A DNA stretch of 5,850 bases from positions 1 to 5,850 of the forward strand of contig CAAGHW010000052.1 of assembly GCA_900769765.1 (NCBI GenBank). The letters are read 5' to 3'. The notes beneath the pieces are model-generated. The model saw only the letters and a list, made by a program, of their open reading frames with translations, did not search any database and was not told the DNA's origin. Source of the DNA: Bacteroidaceae bacterium (GTDB lineage Bacteria > Bacteroidota > Bacteroidia > Bacteroidales > Bacteroidaceae). Shown piece by piece: positions 1 through 5,205 of the stretch. Both the position numbers and the translations under genes were made by a program. The number at the start of each line of letters is the position of its first letter. Position 1 is the first letter of the stretch.

Positions 1-767
1 ACAACTTCGCCAAAGATATAATCAAAAATTGAAGTAGGCAACAAAGCTTGGCAAAAACGAATAAAATGATAGCCAAAAGGCACTCCTTTGAAGTTCCTGT
101 TCTTCTCGATAGCCCTGATTATCTTCTTTGCCGTAGGCTCAGGTTTGAGGATAGGGAAGATACGTGATTTCACACCGTCGAACATTCCTGTATTGATGAA
201 ATAAGGTGCAATGGTTGTAAAACGCACCTTGCTTTTCATCTGTTTCAATTCTATGCGAACGCTGTCGCTCCAGCCTATGACTCCCCATTTGCTTGCCGCA
301 TACACCGACATTCTGGGGTTGGAAATCATACCCGCAGCCGATGCAATGTTGCACACATGACCATGGTTACGCTCAATCATGGCAGGGAAGAACTGCTGCG
401 CCACAATCATCGGAGCAATGGTGTTTATCTTTATTGTACGCTCAATCTCGTCGGTTGTAAGCTTGTCGAAAGTGGAGTTGCTTGTCACAATACCCGCGCA
501 GTTGATTACGATATCCACATTTCCGCACTCTTTTATTGTTTTCTCGGCTATCTCCTTAACCTGTTTGCTGTCCGATACATCGACTCTGTAACCGGCAACC
601 TTACCTATATTTTTATATTCGTTTACCGTAGCAGCAATGTTGGTCTCATTGATATCCCAAATTACCAATTGACGCGCACCCTTTTCGAGCGACAAGCGTC
701 CCATTATTCTACCGATACCCGATGCTCCGCCGGTAATAAGCACACAATTGTCTTTAATTTTAGTCAT
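1..767 (-). CDS. Short-chain dehydrogenase/reductase, SDR16C (17-beta-HSD11 / RDH10)-like, 3' end cut by window
   Basis: NAD(P)-dependent oxidoreductase with a Rossmann fold; 255 residues are visible from ATG at 767 and the frame is still open at base 1, so the C-terminus lies outside the window. Cofactor loop TGGASGIG is at residues 12-19, and Asp38 at the end of beta-2 (IWDIN) suggests NAD preference. The NNAG motif is present as NCAG (89-92). The catalytic set is complete: Asn115, Ser143, Tyr156 and Lys160 (YAASK). The segments VIWDIN, IERNHGHV, APYFINTGMF and the C-terminal run around 200-250 (RIFPILKPEP, then a hydrophobic stretch ending LLPTSIFDYI) resemble the SDR16C family of retinol, 17-beta-hydroxysteroid and lipid-droplet dehydrogenases more than FabG. 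The substrate is unknown; a lipid, sterol or retinoid-like alcohol is an inference from the family. It lies 172 bases downstream of the channel gene on the same strand but has its own -7 box, so it is probably transcribed separately. Confidence 0.9.
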   Translation of the reverse strand, partial: MTKIKDNCVLITGGASGIGRIMGRLSLEKGARQLVIWDINETNIAATVNEYKNIGKVAGYRVDVSDSKQVKEIAEKTIKECGNVDIVINCAGIVTSNSTFDKLTTDEIERTIKINTIAPMIVAQQFFPAMIERNHGHVCNIASAAGMISNPRMSVYAASKWGVIGWSDSVRIELKQMKSKVRFTTIAPYFINTGMFDGVKSRIFPILKPEPTAKKIIRAIEKNRNFKGVPFGYHFIRFCQALLPTSIFDYIFGEV

Positions 768-816
768 AATATATTCTTTTTTATGTAATTTCTGCACTTT
801 TGTTCTAAAACGGATG

Positions 817-824
817 CAAAGTTA
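817..824 (-). promoter_or_regulatory. Bacteroidota -7 box for the SDR gene
   Basis: On the minus strand this reads TAACTTTG followed by C, an exact match to the Bacteroidota -7 consensus TAnnTTTG. It is 49 bases upstream of the ATG, leaving a leader of roughly 40 bases. A TTTG at 840-837 is a possible -33 box but is only 12 bases away, shorter than the usual spacing, so the upstream element is uncertain. Confidence 0.6.
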
Positions 825-939
825 GCCCAAAAAGAACAAAGAGAGGGTGCTTTTTTCTCTTATTGTTGTACGTTGCAATCACGCGTCTGTTAATTATTGT
901 TTCATTTTACAGCTTATTTATTATTTCTGTTCTTTTTGT

Positions 940-2268
940 TCACTTGGTTGTCTTGTACGGCAACCCCTCTATATGCTCGACAGGAAACTGTCCCTCTATG
1001 AATCCGCTTATTATGGTATCGCGTGCCCCTGATGCCTGATAAGGGTAAAGTTCGAACAATGGCATCACCGATGCAAAATGCTCCATAATCTCGGACTGTA
1101 CACTCTCGTATTCACACCATTCTGTAGTTGTTGTAAAACAGTAGAACTGCACTGGGAGGCCGCTCTCAGTCGGTTCAAGCGTGCGTACCATAATGACCAT
1201 ATCTTTGTGAATCATTGGATGTTTACGCAGGTATATATCGGCGTAGGCTCTGAAAAGCCCGGCATTGGTATCAATTGTGCCATTGGCAAGCCCGTCGGGA
1301 TTAGCAGTGTTGCTGACCATTCCTTTTTTAAATTGCTCACTCTTTCTTTCAATATAATCATCCAGCATTTCATCGAAGTTCTTAATCCTTTGCAGCAATT
1401 GTTCCGTACACGGCTTTATATGGTCGAGTTTCAATGTATATCCGCGTGCTATGCGTCGTCCGCCGCTTTCGCTCATTCCGCGCCAATTGATAAAACTCTG
1501 GTTTATAAGCGTGTAGGGTGGAATGGTGGCTATAGTATTATCCCAATTACGTACCTTTACAATGGTCAATGAGATGTCGAACACCGTGCCGTTTATTCCC
1601 GTACCGGGTATCTCTATCCAGTCGCCAAGACGCACCATGTCATTTTCAAGCAACAGAAAACCGCCCACAAAGCCCATTATGCTATCTTTGGCAATGAGCA
1701 TAAGCACTGCCGCAAAAGCTCCCAAACCACCTATAAGGTAAACAGGTGACTTGTTGGTAAGGATTGATATTATGATTATTACGGCTATGAGGATAACTAT
1801 CACCCGACTTATCTGTATGAAACCTTTTATAGGCCTGTCGTGATATTTGCTGTTGGTGAATGCCGATTCGCCTATTGTTACAAGCAGAGTATTTACATTT
1901 ATCACCACGCAAACCGTAAACCATATCCAGGCAATCTTTTCGGAGTAAAGCAACAGAGTGCTGTTTTCTGTAAACACCAAAGGCAACACCATCTCCATAA
2001 TTATAGGCGGAATGATATATCCTAACCTGCGTAACCTCTTGCCTTTTGTAATATATTGCAGAAATACATAATGCCTGCGATGCAATATGCGGTTGCAGGC
2101 AAAAAGAGATATACGGTATATTATCTCCATTATCACAAACGCCACAATAAACATAATGCAGAATATAATAAGAACCTCAAAGCGTTGGACAAGATGTTGC
2201 GACACACCCATATACACAAGAATCTTCTCTAAAACCACATGAAGCCAATCAATGACATTTTTCTCCAT
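940..2268 (-). CDS. MscS-family mechanosensitive ion channel, YbdG (MscM)-like
   Basis: Inner-membrane channel that would open under membrane tension and release solutes during osmotic downshock. The protein is 442 residues, longer than E. coli MscS and close to the YbdG subgroup. Hydrophobic segments occur at about 31-56, 83-100, 110-133 and 153-171. A Gly/Ala-rich pore-lining helix follows at about 176-205 (LIGGLGAFAAVLMLIAKDSI, continuing MGFVGGF). The beta domain follows with NDMVRLGDWIEIPG (209-222), VKVRNWDNTIATIPPY (237-252) and the NWRGMSESGGRRI block (261-273), all typical of YbdG rather than MscS itself. The C-terminal domain (about 275-442) is soluble. The start at 2268 gives a full N-terminus and the gene ends in TGA. 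It is divergent from the thioesterase gene; no -7 box matching the consensus well was found upstream (TATTTTAG at 2315-2308 is the nearest). The family is certain; gating properties cannot be read from sequence. Confidence 0.93.
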   Translation of the reverse strand: MEKNVIDWLHVVLEKILVYMGVSQHLVQRFEVLIIFCIMFIVAFVIMEIIYRISLFACNRILHRRHYVFLQYITKGKRLRRLGYIIPPIIMEMVLPLVFTENSTLLLYSEKIAWIWFTVCVVINVNTLLVTIGESAFTNSKYHDRPIKGFIQISRVIVILIAVIIIISILTNKSPVYLIGGLGAFAAVLMLIAKDSIMGFVGGFLLLENDMVRLGDWIEIPGTGINGTVFDISLTIVKVRNWDNTIATIPPYTLINQSFINWRGMSESGGRRIARGYTLKLDHIKPCTEQLLQRIKNFDEMLDDYIERKSEQFKKGMVSNTANPDGLANGTIDTNAGLFRAYADIYLRKHPMIHKDMVIMVRTLEPTESGLPVQFYCFTTTTEWCEYESVQSEIMEHFASVMPLFELYPYQASGARDTIISGFIEGQFPVEHIEGLPYKTTK

Positions 2269-2350
2269 ATTTTTTTACTTTTACAACAAACAGAAAAGAG
2301 GATATTCCTAAAATATGTACCTTATATTTTCAAAATTCTCTTATTTTATA

Positions 2351-2358
2351 TACTTTCG
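2351..2358 (+). promoter_or_regulatory. -7 box for the thioesterase gene
   Basis: TACTTTCG followed by CA, one base off TAnnTTTG and of the same TTCGCA-ending form as the panB promoter. It ends 25 bases before the ATG at 2384, the same distance as at panB. No clear TTTG -33 box is visible; an AT-rich tract lies there instead. Its position rules out the in-frame ATG at 2315 as the usual start, because that codon would lie upstream of the transcript. Confidence 0.6.
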
Positions 2359-2383
2359 CAACAGACAAAAAAAACAAGAAACC

Positions 2384-2758
2384 ATGCTTAAAGAAGGATT
2401 GGAATACACAAGCGAAGTAATAGTAACAAAGGCAAATTGCGCATCGGCTGTAGGGTCGGGCGGGCTCGATGTCTTTGCAACACCATCAATGGTAGCACTT
2501 ATGGAGAATGCTGCGATGAACTGCGTTGCACCATATCTGCCCGAAGGCTCAACAACCGTTGGAGCAGAGATAAACACCACACACATCAAACCGTCAGCAC
2601 TTGGAGCGACAATAAAGGCTGTGGCACATCTCACAAATGTAGAAGGACGCAAGCTGATGTTCAATGTCGAAGCCTACGACGGCGAAGAATGCATAGGTAA
2701 AGGAACTCACATGCGTTTTATTGTTGATATAGAGCGTTTTATGGCAAAGTTGAGATAA
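2384..2758 (+). CDS. Hotdog-fold acyl-CoA thioesterase, FlK-like
   Basis: Small hotdog-fold protein of 124 residues expected to hydrolyse a small acyl-CoA or related thioester in the cytoplasm. Features matching the fluoroacetyl-CoA thioesterase FlK are VFATPSMVALMENAA (30-44), APYLPEG (49-55), THIKPSALG (66-74), NVEGRKLMFNVEAYDG (85-100), GKGTHMRFIV (105-114) and the ending ERFMAKLR. Thr33, Glu41, His67 and Arg111 sit at the same relative spacing as FlK Thr42, Glu50, His76 and Arg120, so the catalytic set appears intact. I recall FlK having a Phe lid near its residue 36; the equivalent position here is Gly in an ungapped alignment, so fluoroacetyl specificity is not implied. The start at 2384 is preferred over the in-frame ATG at 2315: it follows the -7 box and begins MLKEGLEYTSEV, as the family does. 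The gene is monocistronic, with a strong terminator 22 bases after the stop. Confidence 0.9.
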   Translation: MLKEGLEYTSEVIVTKANCASAVGSGGLDVFATPSMVALMENAAMNCVAPYLPEGSTTVGAEINTTHIKPSALGATIKAVAHLTNVEGRKLMFNVEAYDGEECIGKGTHMRFIVDIERFMAKLR

Positions 2759-2780
2759 AATAGGTCGTTTACGGGACAAG

Positions 2781-2824
2781 AACAATGCAGTATCTTTTCG
2801 GATACTGCATTGTTTTGTTTTTTT
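2781..2824 (+). terminator. Intrinsic terminator of the thioesterase gene
   Basis: A perfect 14-bp stem (2781-2794 with 2801-2814) with a six-base loop TTTTCG, followed by a T-rich tract to 2824 broken by a single G. It starts 22 bases past the stop codon and should end the thioesterase transcript before the panB upstream region. Confidence 0.92.
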
Positions 2825-2864
2825 AACACAAACAGACAGAACATTTTCTTCAACGACATTGTTC

Positions 2865-2872
2865 TATTATTG
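2865..2872 (+). promoter_or_regulatory. Possible -7 box upstream of the structured region
   Basis: TATTATTG followed by CA, one mismatch from TAnnTTTG. A TTTT at 2844-2847 lies 17 bases upstream as a poor -33 candidate. It sits between the thioesterase terminator and the stem-loop run at 2881-3035, where a promoter is needed if that run is transcribed on its own. One mismatch in AT-rich DNA is weak evidence. Confidence 0.27.
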
Positions 2873-2943
2873 CAACTCACCCGAAGCGGTACATGGATAT
2901 GTGAATAGCCGTGTTCGGCATTTGTATAAACATTATACAACGG

Positions 2944-2994
2944 ATGAAGGTTTGCATAGTAGTTTTGTCGTGTTTTATTTTGTGTTTGTGTTAA
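2944..2994 (+). CDS. Possible 16-residue hydrophobic leader or small peptide
   Basis: ATG at 2944 to TAA at 2992-2994 would encode MKVCIVVLSCFILCLC. Half the residues are Val, Ile or Leu and four are Cys. The start lies three bases after the perfect hairpin at 2922-2940, and the stop codon directly abuts the left arm of the terminator at 2995. That placement resembles a leader peptide in an attenuator; PanB uses the valine precursor 2-oxoisovalerate, which would make branched-chain codons sensible. A small membrane-active peptide is another reading. However, T-rich DNA yields hydrophobic codons by chance, and the frame is short, so this is speculative. Confidence 0.17.
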   Translation: MKVCIVVLSCFILCLC

Positions 2995-3035
2995 GGTTGC
3001 TCTCTGATGTGAATCACGGAGCAACCGCTTTTTTT
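2995..3035 (+). terminator. Intrinsic terminator or attenuator upstream of panB
   Basis: GGTTGCTC (2995-3002) pairs perfectly with GAGCAACC (3019-3026). Inside, TGAT/ATCA (3005-3008 with 3013-3016) forms a second short stem, separated from the outer one by a 2x2 internal loop. GC then a run of seven T (3029-3035) follows. The T-run is on the plus strand only, so it serves plus-strand transcription. No recognisable gene ends just before it, which is the main sign that 2865-2994 is itself transcribed. Confidence 0.75.
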
Positions 3036-3083
3036 AAGCAATTTTATCCACTCTTTTTTCTTCGTTGGTAACTCAAAAAGTTG

Positions 3084-3091
3084 TATCTTCG
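3084..3091 (+). promoter_or_regulatory. -7 box for panB
   Basis: TATCTTCG followed by CA, a common Bacteroidota variant of TAnnTTTG. It ends 25 bases before the panB ATG. A TTG at 3065-3067, 16 bases upstream, is a possible -33 element. The box lies after the terminator at 2995-3035, so panB can be transcribed without the upstream leader. Confidence 0.65.
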
Positions 3092-3116
3092 CAAAAAATT
3101 TCAAAACACATAAAAT

Positions 3117-3938
3117 ATGTCAAAGTATTTAGTAGAAGACACACGCAAGGTTACTACGCACCGTTTTATTGAAATGAAGCGCAAAGGTGAGAAAATAGCA
3201 ATGCTCACCGCATACGATTATACAACAGCATCAATCCTCGACAATGCCGGCATCGATGCACTTTTGGTAGGTGACTCAGCCTCAAACGTCATGGCAGGTA
3301 ATGTCACAACACTTCCTATCACACTCGACCAGATGATTTATCATGCCAAGGGTGTTGTACGCGGTGTAAAACGCGCACTCGTCGTTGTTGATATGCCTTT
3401 CGGAACATATCAGGTAAATGCTGACGAGGCAGTGAAGAACGCCATCAGAATAATGAAGGAGACACACGCCGATGCACTCAAGCTCGAGGGTGGTGAGGAG
3501 ATTCTTCCATCGGTACGCAAGATTCTCGATGCAGGTATCCCCATTATGGCACACCTTGGCTTGACACCACAGAGCATCAACAAGTTCGGAACATACGCTG
3601 TGCGTGCAAAGGACGAGGCAGAGGCAGAGAAACTACGCCGCGACGCAAAGCTGCTCGAAGAGGCAGGCTGTTTTGCACTTGTTCTTGAGAAGATACCTTC
3701 AAAACTTGGCAAGCAGGTAGCAGAAGATTTGAATATCCCTGTAATTGGCATTGGAGCCGGAAACGATGTTGACGGACAGATTCTTGTATATGCCGACATG
3801 CTCGGTATGACAGCCGATTTTGCTCCACGTTTCCTACGCCGCTATGCCGACCTGCATACCATTATGACCGATGCCGTAGGAAACTACGTAAGCGACGTCA
3901 AGACACGCGATTTCCCCAACGAAAAAGAGCAATACTAA
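3117..3938 (+). CDS. panB: 3-methyl-2-oxobutanoate hydroxymethyltransferase
   Basis: Cytoplasmic enzyme that transfers a hydroxymethyl group from 5,10-methylene-tetrahydrofolate to 2-oxoisovalerate, giving ketopantoate, the first committed step to pantothenate and CoA. The protein is 273 residues, slightly longer than the E. coli enzyme. It shows the PanB TIM-barrel landmarks in order: MLTAYDY (29-35), LLVGDSASNVMAG (49-61), TLPITLDQMIYH (65-76), VVVDMPFGTY (89-98), ALKLEGGEE (120-128), MAHLGLTPQS (144-153), ALVLEKIP (187-194), VIGIGAGNDVDGQILV (209-224). Metal-binding Asp53 and Asp92, substrate-binding Lys122, Glu124 and His146, and the putative base Glu191 are all present. The start follows a -7 box at a normal distance. 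No panC or panD lies in the window; the gene appears monocistronic, with a terminator shortly after its stop. A structured upstream region may add regulation. Confidence 0.98.
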   Translation: MSKYLVEDTRKVTTHRFIEMKRKGEKIAMLTAYDYTTASILDNAGIDALLVGDSASNVMAGNVTTLPITLDQMIYHAKGVVRGVKRALVVVDMPFGTYQVNADEAVKNAIRIMKETHADALKLEGGEEILPSVRKILDAGIPIMAHLGLTPQSINKFGTYAVRAKDEAEAEKLRRDAKLLEEAGCFALVLEKIPSKLGKQVAEDLNIPVIGIGAGNDVDGQILVYADMLGMTADFAPRFLRRYADLHTIMTDAVGNYVSDVKTRDFPNEKEQY

Positions 3939-3953
3939 AATTGTGAAATATAT

Positions 3954-3995
3954 AAAAAGAGAATGAGGTTGAATATTCAATCTCATTCTCTTTTT
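3954..3995 (+). terminator. Terminator of panB, structurally bidirectional
   Basis: A long palindrome beginning 15 bases after the panB stop: 3954-3967 pairs perfectly with 3982-3995, and the interior GTTGAATATTCAAT continues the pairing through one G-T pair to a tight loop. The right arm ends in five T, and the left arm starts with five A, so the hairpin has a U-run on either strand. It serves panB and could back up termination of transcripts coming from prs. Confidence 0.85.
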
Positions 3996-4044
3996 GTATT
4001 GTATAGGGAAATACTACTATTCAAAAAATGTTTAGCAAAAAAGA

Positions 4045-4065
4045 ATATCTCTTTCAAAGAGATAT
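4045..4065. repeat. 21-base odd palindrome in the panB/prs gap
   Basis: ATATCTCTTT (4045-4054) and AAAGAGATAT (4056-4065) are exact reverse complements around one central C at 4055. As RNA it would form a stem of about eight A/U-rich pairs with a small loop; as DNA it has the symmetry of a dimeric protein site. It lies between the two terminators of a convergent gene pair, where no promoter is expected. The remaining sequence at 3996-4167 holds only a GCTAATC duplication (4103 and 4147) and a minor CGCA/TGCG inversion; I see no gene there. Confidence 0.5.
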
Positions 4066-4167
4066 ACGATTCGTGGTAAAATTACATAAAATATCGTAAG
4101 TAAATGCTAATCAGCCAATGTATCTCCCTCCGCAACTGCGTTAATCGCTAATCGTTATATATACACT

Positions 4168-4204
4168 AAAAACATCTCCAAGCCGGTGGCTTGGAGATGT
4201 TTTT
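4168..4204 (-). terminator. Terminator of prs, structurally bidirectional
   Basis: A perfect 17-bp stem (4168-4184 with 4188-4204) around a three-base loop GGT, with A5 at one end and T5 at the other, so it can act on both strands. It lies 24 bases beyond the prs stop codon and would end the ThiE-like/prs transcript. It also gives plus-strand transcription that escapes the panB terminator a second stop. Confidence 0.9.
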
Positions 4205-4228
4205 ATATTGATATCAATTAACAACTTA

Positions 4229-5164
4229 TCAGCAAATGTAGTGTGAGCTGATTGACTGGTTGTTAAGCACGCAGCTGATTGCTTCGGCAAAGCCCTTGGC
4301 AATAGAAAGCTGTTTTACCTTTGAACAGCCCTTGTTGTAAGGAATACTGTTTGTGAATACAATCTCTGTCATCTTAGACTCACGTACGCGCTCTGAAGCG
4401 TTACCTGACATGATACAGTGTGAAGCGATAGCACGAACCGATTTTGCTCCGTTGTCCATCATCAAGTCAGCAGCCTTTGAGATTGTACCTGCTGTGTCAA
4501 CGATATCGTCAACCAAAACTACGTTCTTGCCCTTAACGTCACCGATAATCTGCATAGACTCAACTACGTTAGCCTTTGCACGTGTCTTGTGGCAAAGTAC
4601 GAGGGGTACACCAAGACATTTTGCGTATGCGCTTGCACGCTTTGAACCACCAACGTCAGGAGTAGCAATCACAAGGTCTTCGAGGTTCAAAGAGTTGATA
4701 TATGGAATGAATACCATTGATGCATACAAGTGGTCAACAGGAAGGTCGAAGAAACCCTGAATCTGGTCTGCGTGAAGGTCCATTGTGATGATGCGGCTAA
4801 CACCTGCTACGCTCAAAAGGTCAGCAACAAGCTTTGCACCGATAGAAACACGTGGCTTGTCCTTGCGGTCCTGACGGGCCCAACCGAAATAAGGCATCAC
4901 AGCTACGATGCTCTTTGCAGAAGCACGCTTTGCTGCATCAACCATAAGCAAAAGCTCCATGAGGTTGTCTGAGTTGGGGAATGTTGACTGGACAAGGAAT
5001 ACATTCTTACCACGGATTGACTCCTCGTAAGAAACTGCAAATTCGCCGTCAGCAAAATAGGTTGTGTTCATCTGGCCGAGTTCGCAACCAAGTTCTTTAC
5101 AAATTTCTTCTGCAAGGTAACGAGACTTTGTTCCTGCAAACACCATGTAAGGGGTATTGTTCAT
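4229..5164 (-). CDS. prs: Ribose-phosphate pyrophosphokinase (PRPP synthetase)
   Basis: Makes 5-phosphoribosyl 1-diphosphate from ribose 5-phosphate and ATP, for purine, pyrimidine, His, Trp and NAD synthesis. From ATG at 5164 the protein is 311 residues, the standard class I length. Signatures: FADGEFAV (37-44), QSTFPNSDNLMELLLM (59-74), ATP-site PYFGWARQDRKDKPR (91-105), metal-site DLHADQIQGFFDLPVDH (129-145), PDVGGSKRA (169-177), catalytic flexible loop with Lys193 and Arg195 (HKTRAKA), and the PRPP loop DDIVDTAGT (219-227). The frame continues upstream to 5278, but those 38 extra codons run into the end of the preceding gene and are unlike the family, so 5164 is the start. The stop TGA is followed directly by TAA. 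The gene lies 41 bases after the ThiE-like gene with no consensus -7 box between, so co-transcription is likely. Confidence 0.98.
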   Translation of the reverse strand: MNNTPYMVFAGTKSRYLAEEICKELGCELGQMNTTYFADGEFAVSYEESIRGKNVFLVQSTFPNSDNLMELLLMVDAAKRASAKSIVAVMPYFGWARQDRKDKPRVSIGAKLVADLLSVAGVSRIITMDLHADQIQGFFDLPVDHLYASMVFIPYINSLNLEDLVIATPDVGGSKRASAYAKCLGVPLVLCHKTRAKANVVESMQIIGDVKGKNVVLVDDIVDTAGTISKAADLMMDNGAKSVRAIASHCIMSGNASERVRESKMTEIVFTNSIPYNKGCSKVKQLSIAKGFAEAISCVLNNQSISSHYIC

Positions 5165-5205
5165 AATAATGATATTTATTTGGTTTGTTATTTGTCTTTT
5201 GTCTA

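Larger units (their letters stand above)
2880..3035 (+). ncRNA. Candidate structured RNA or panB attenuator leader
   Basis: The stretch between two intrinsic terminators is unusually rich in plus-strand hairpins. Bases 2881-2890 pair with 2908-2918 over ten base pairs (two of them G-U) with one bulged G at 2913, enclosing a small ACAT/ATGT hairpin (2891-2902). A second, perfect hairpin follows: TTGTATAA, loop ACA, TTATACAA (2922-2940). After a U-rich spacer containing a 16-codon ORF comes a terminator at 2995-3035. The ends given are inferred from a possible -7 box at 2865 and from the terminator. It matches no RNA family I recognise: no SRP GGAAG loop, no tmRNA-like end, no TPP or cobalamin core. 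It may be an independent sRNA, or a leader regulating panB 82 bases beyond the terminator. The panB-proximal -7 box at 3084 shows that panB need not depend on it. Confidence 0.38.

Noticed and set aside
357..788. 143-codon plus-strand frame, with a further 70-codon plus-strand frame at 379-591
   Set aside because: They lie antisense to the SDR gene, whose full motif set and -7 box leave no doubt about the coding strand. The peptides have no recognisable domains.
829..861. Weak minus-strand hairpin (AAGAGA/TCTCTT, 839-861) followed by TGTTCTTTTT, as a terminator for the channel gene; also a 10-base inverted repeat, 829-838 with 928-937
   Set aside because: The stem is only six pairs with two thirds A/T and an 11-base loop, and it overlaps the SDR promoter region. 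The long-range inverted repeat consists of simple A/T-rich sequence with 89 bases between arms. Neither is better than chance in this composition.
1078..1572. 164-codon plus-strand frame
   Set aside because: Antisense to the mechanosensitive channel gene; composition and lack of motifs fit a shadow frame.
2384..2758. Fluoroacetate resistance from the FlK resemblance
   Set aside because: Catalytic residues match but the specificity lid does not appear to, and there is no fluorometabolite gene context.
2707..3071. Longer frames across the thioesterase-panB gap (minus 2707-3024, plus 2859-3071)
   Set aside because: They run through terminators and hairpins, have no plausible start signals, and give peptides with no recognisable features.
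3410..3799. 129-codon minus-strand frame inside panB
   Set aside because: Ser/Ala-rich peptide typical of the antisense of a GC-richer coding stretch; panB is certain on the other strand.
4207..4218. Palindrome ATTGATATCAAT just after prs
   Set aside because: A 12-base palindrome in A/T-rich DNA is expected by chance and has no loop suited to an RNA hairpin.
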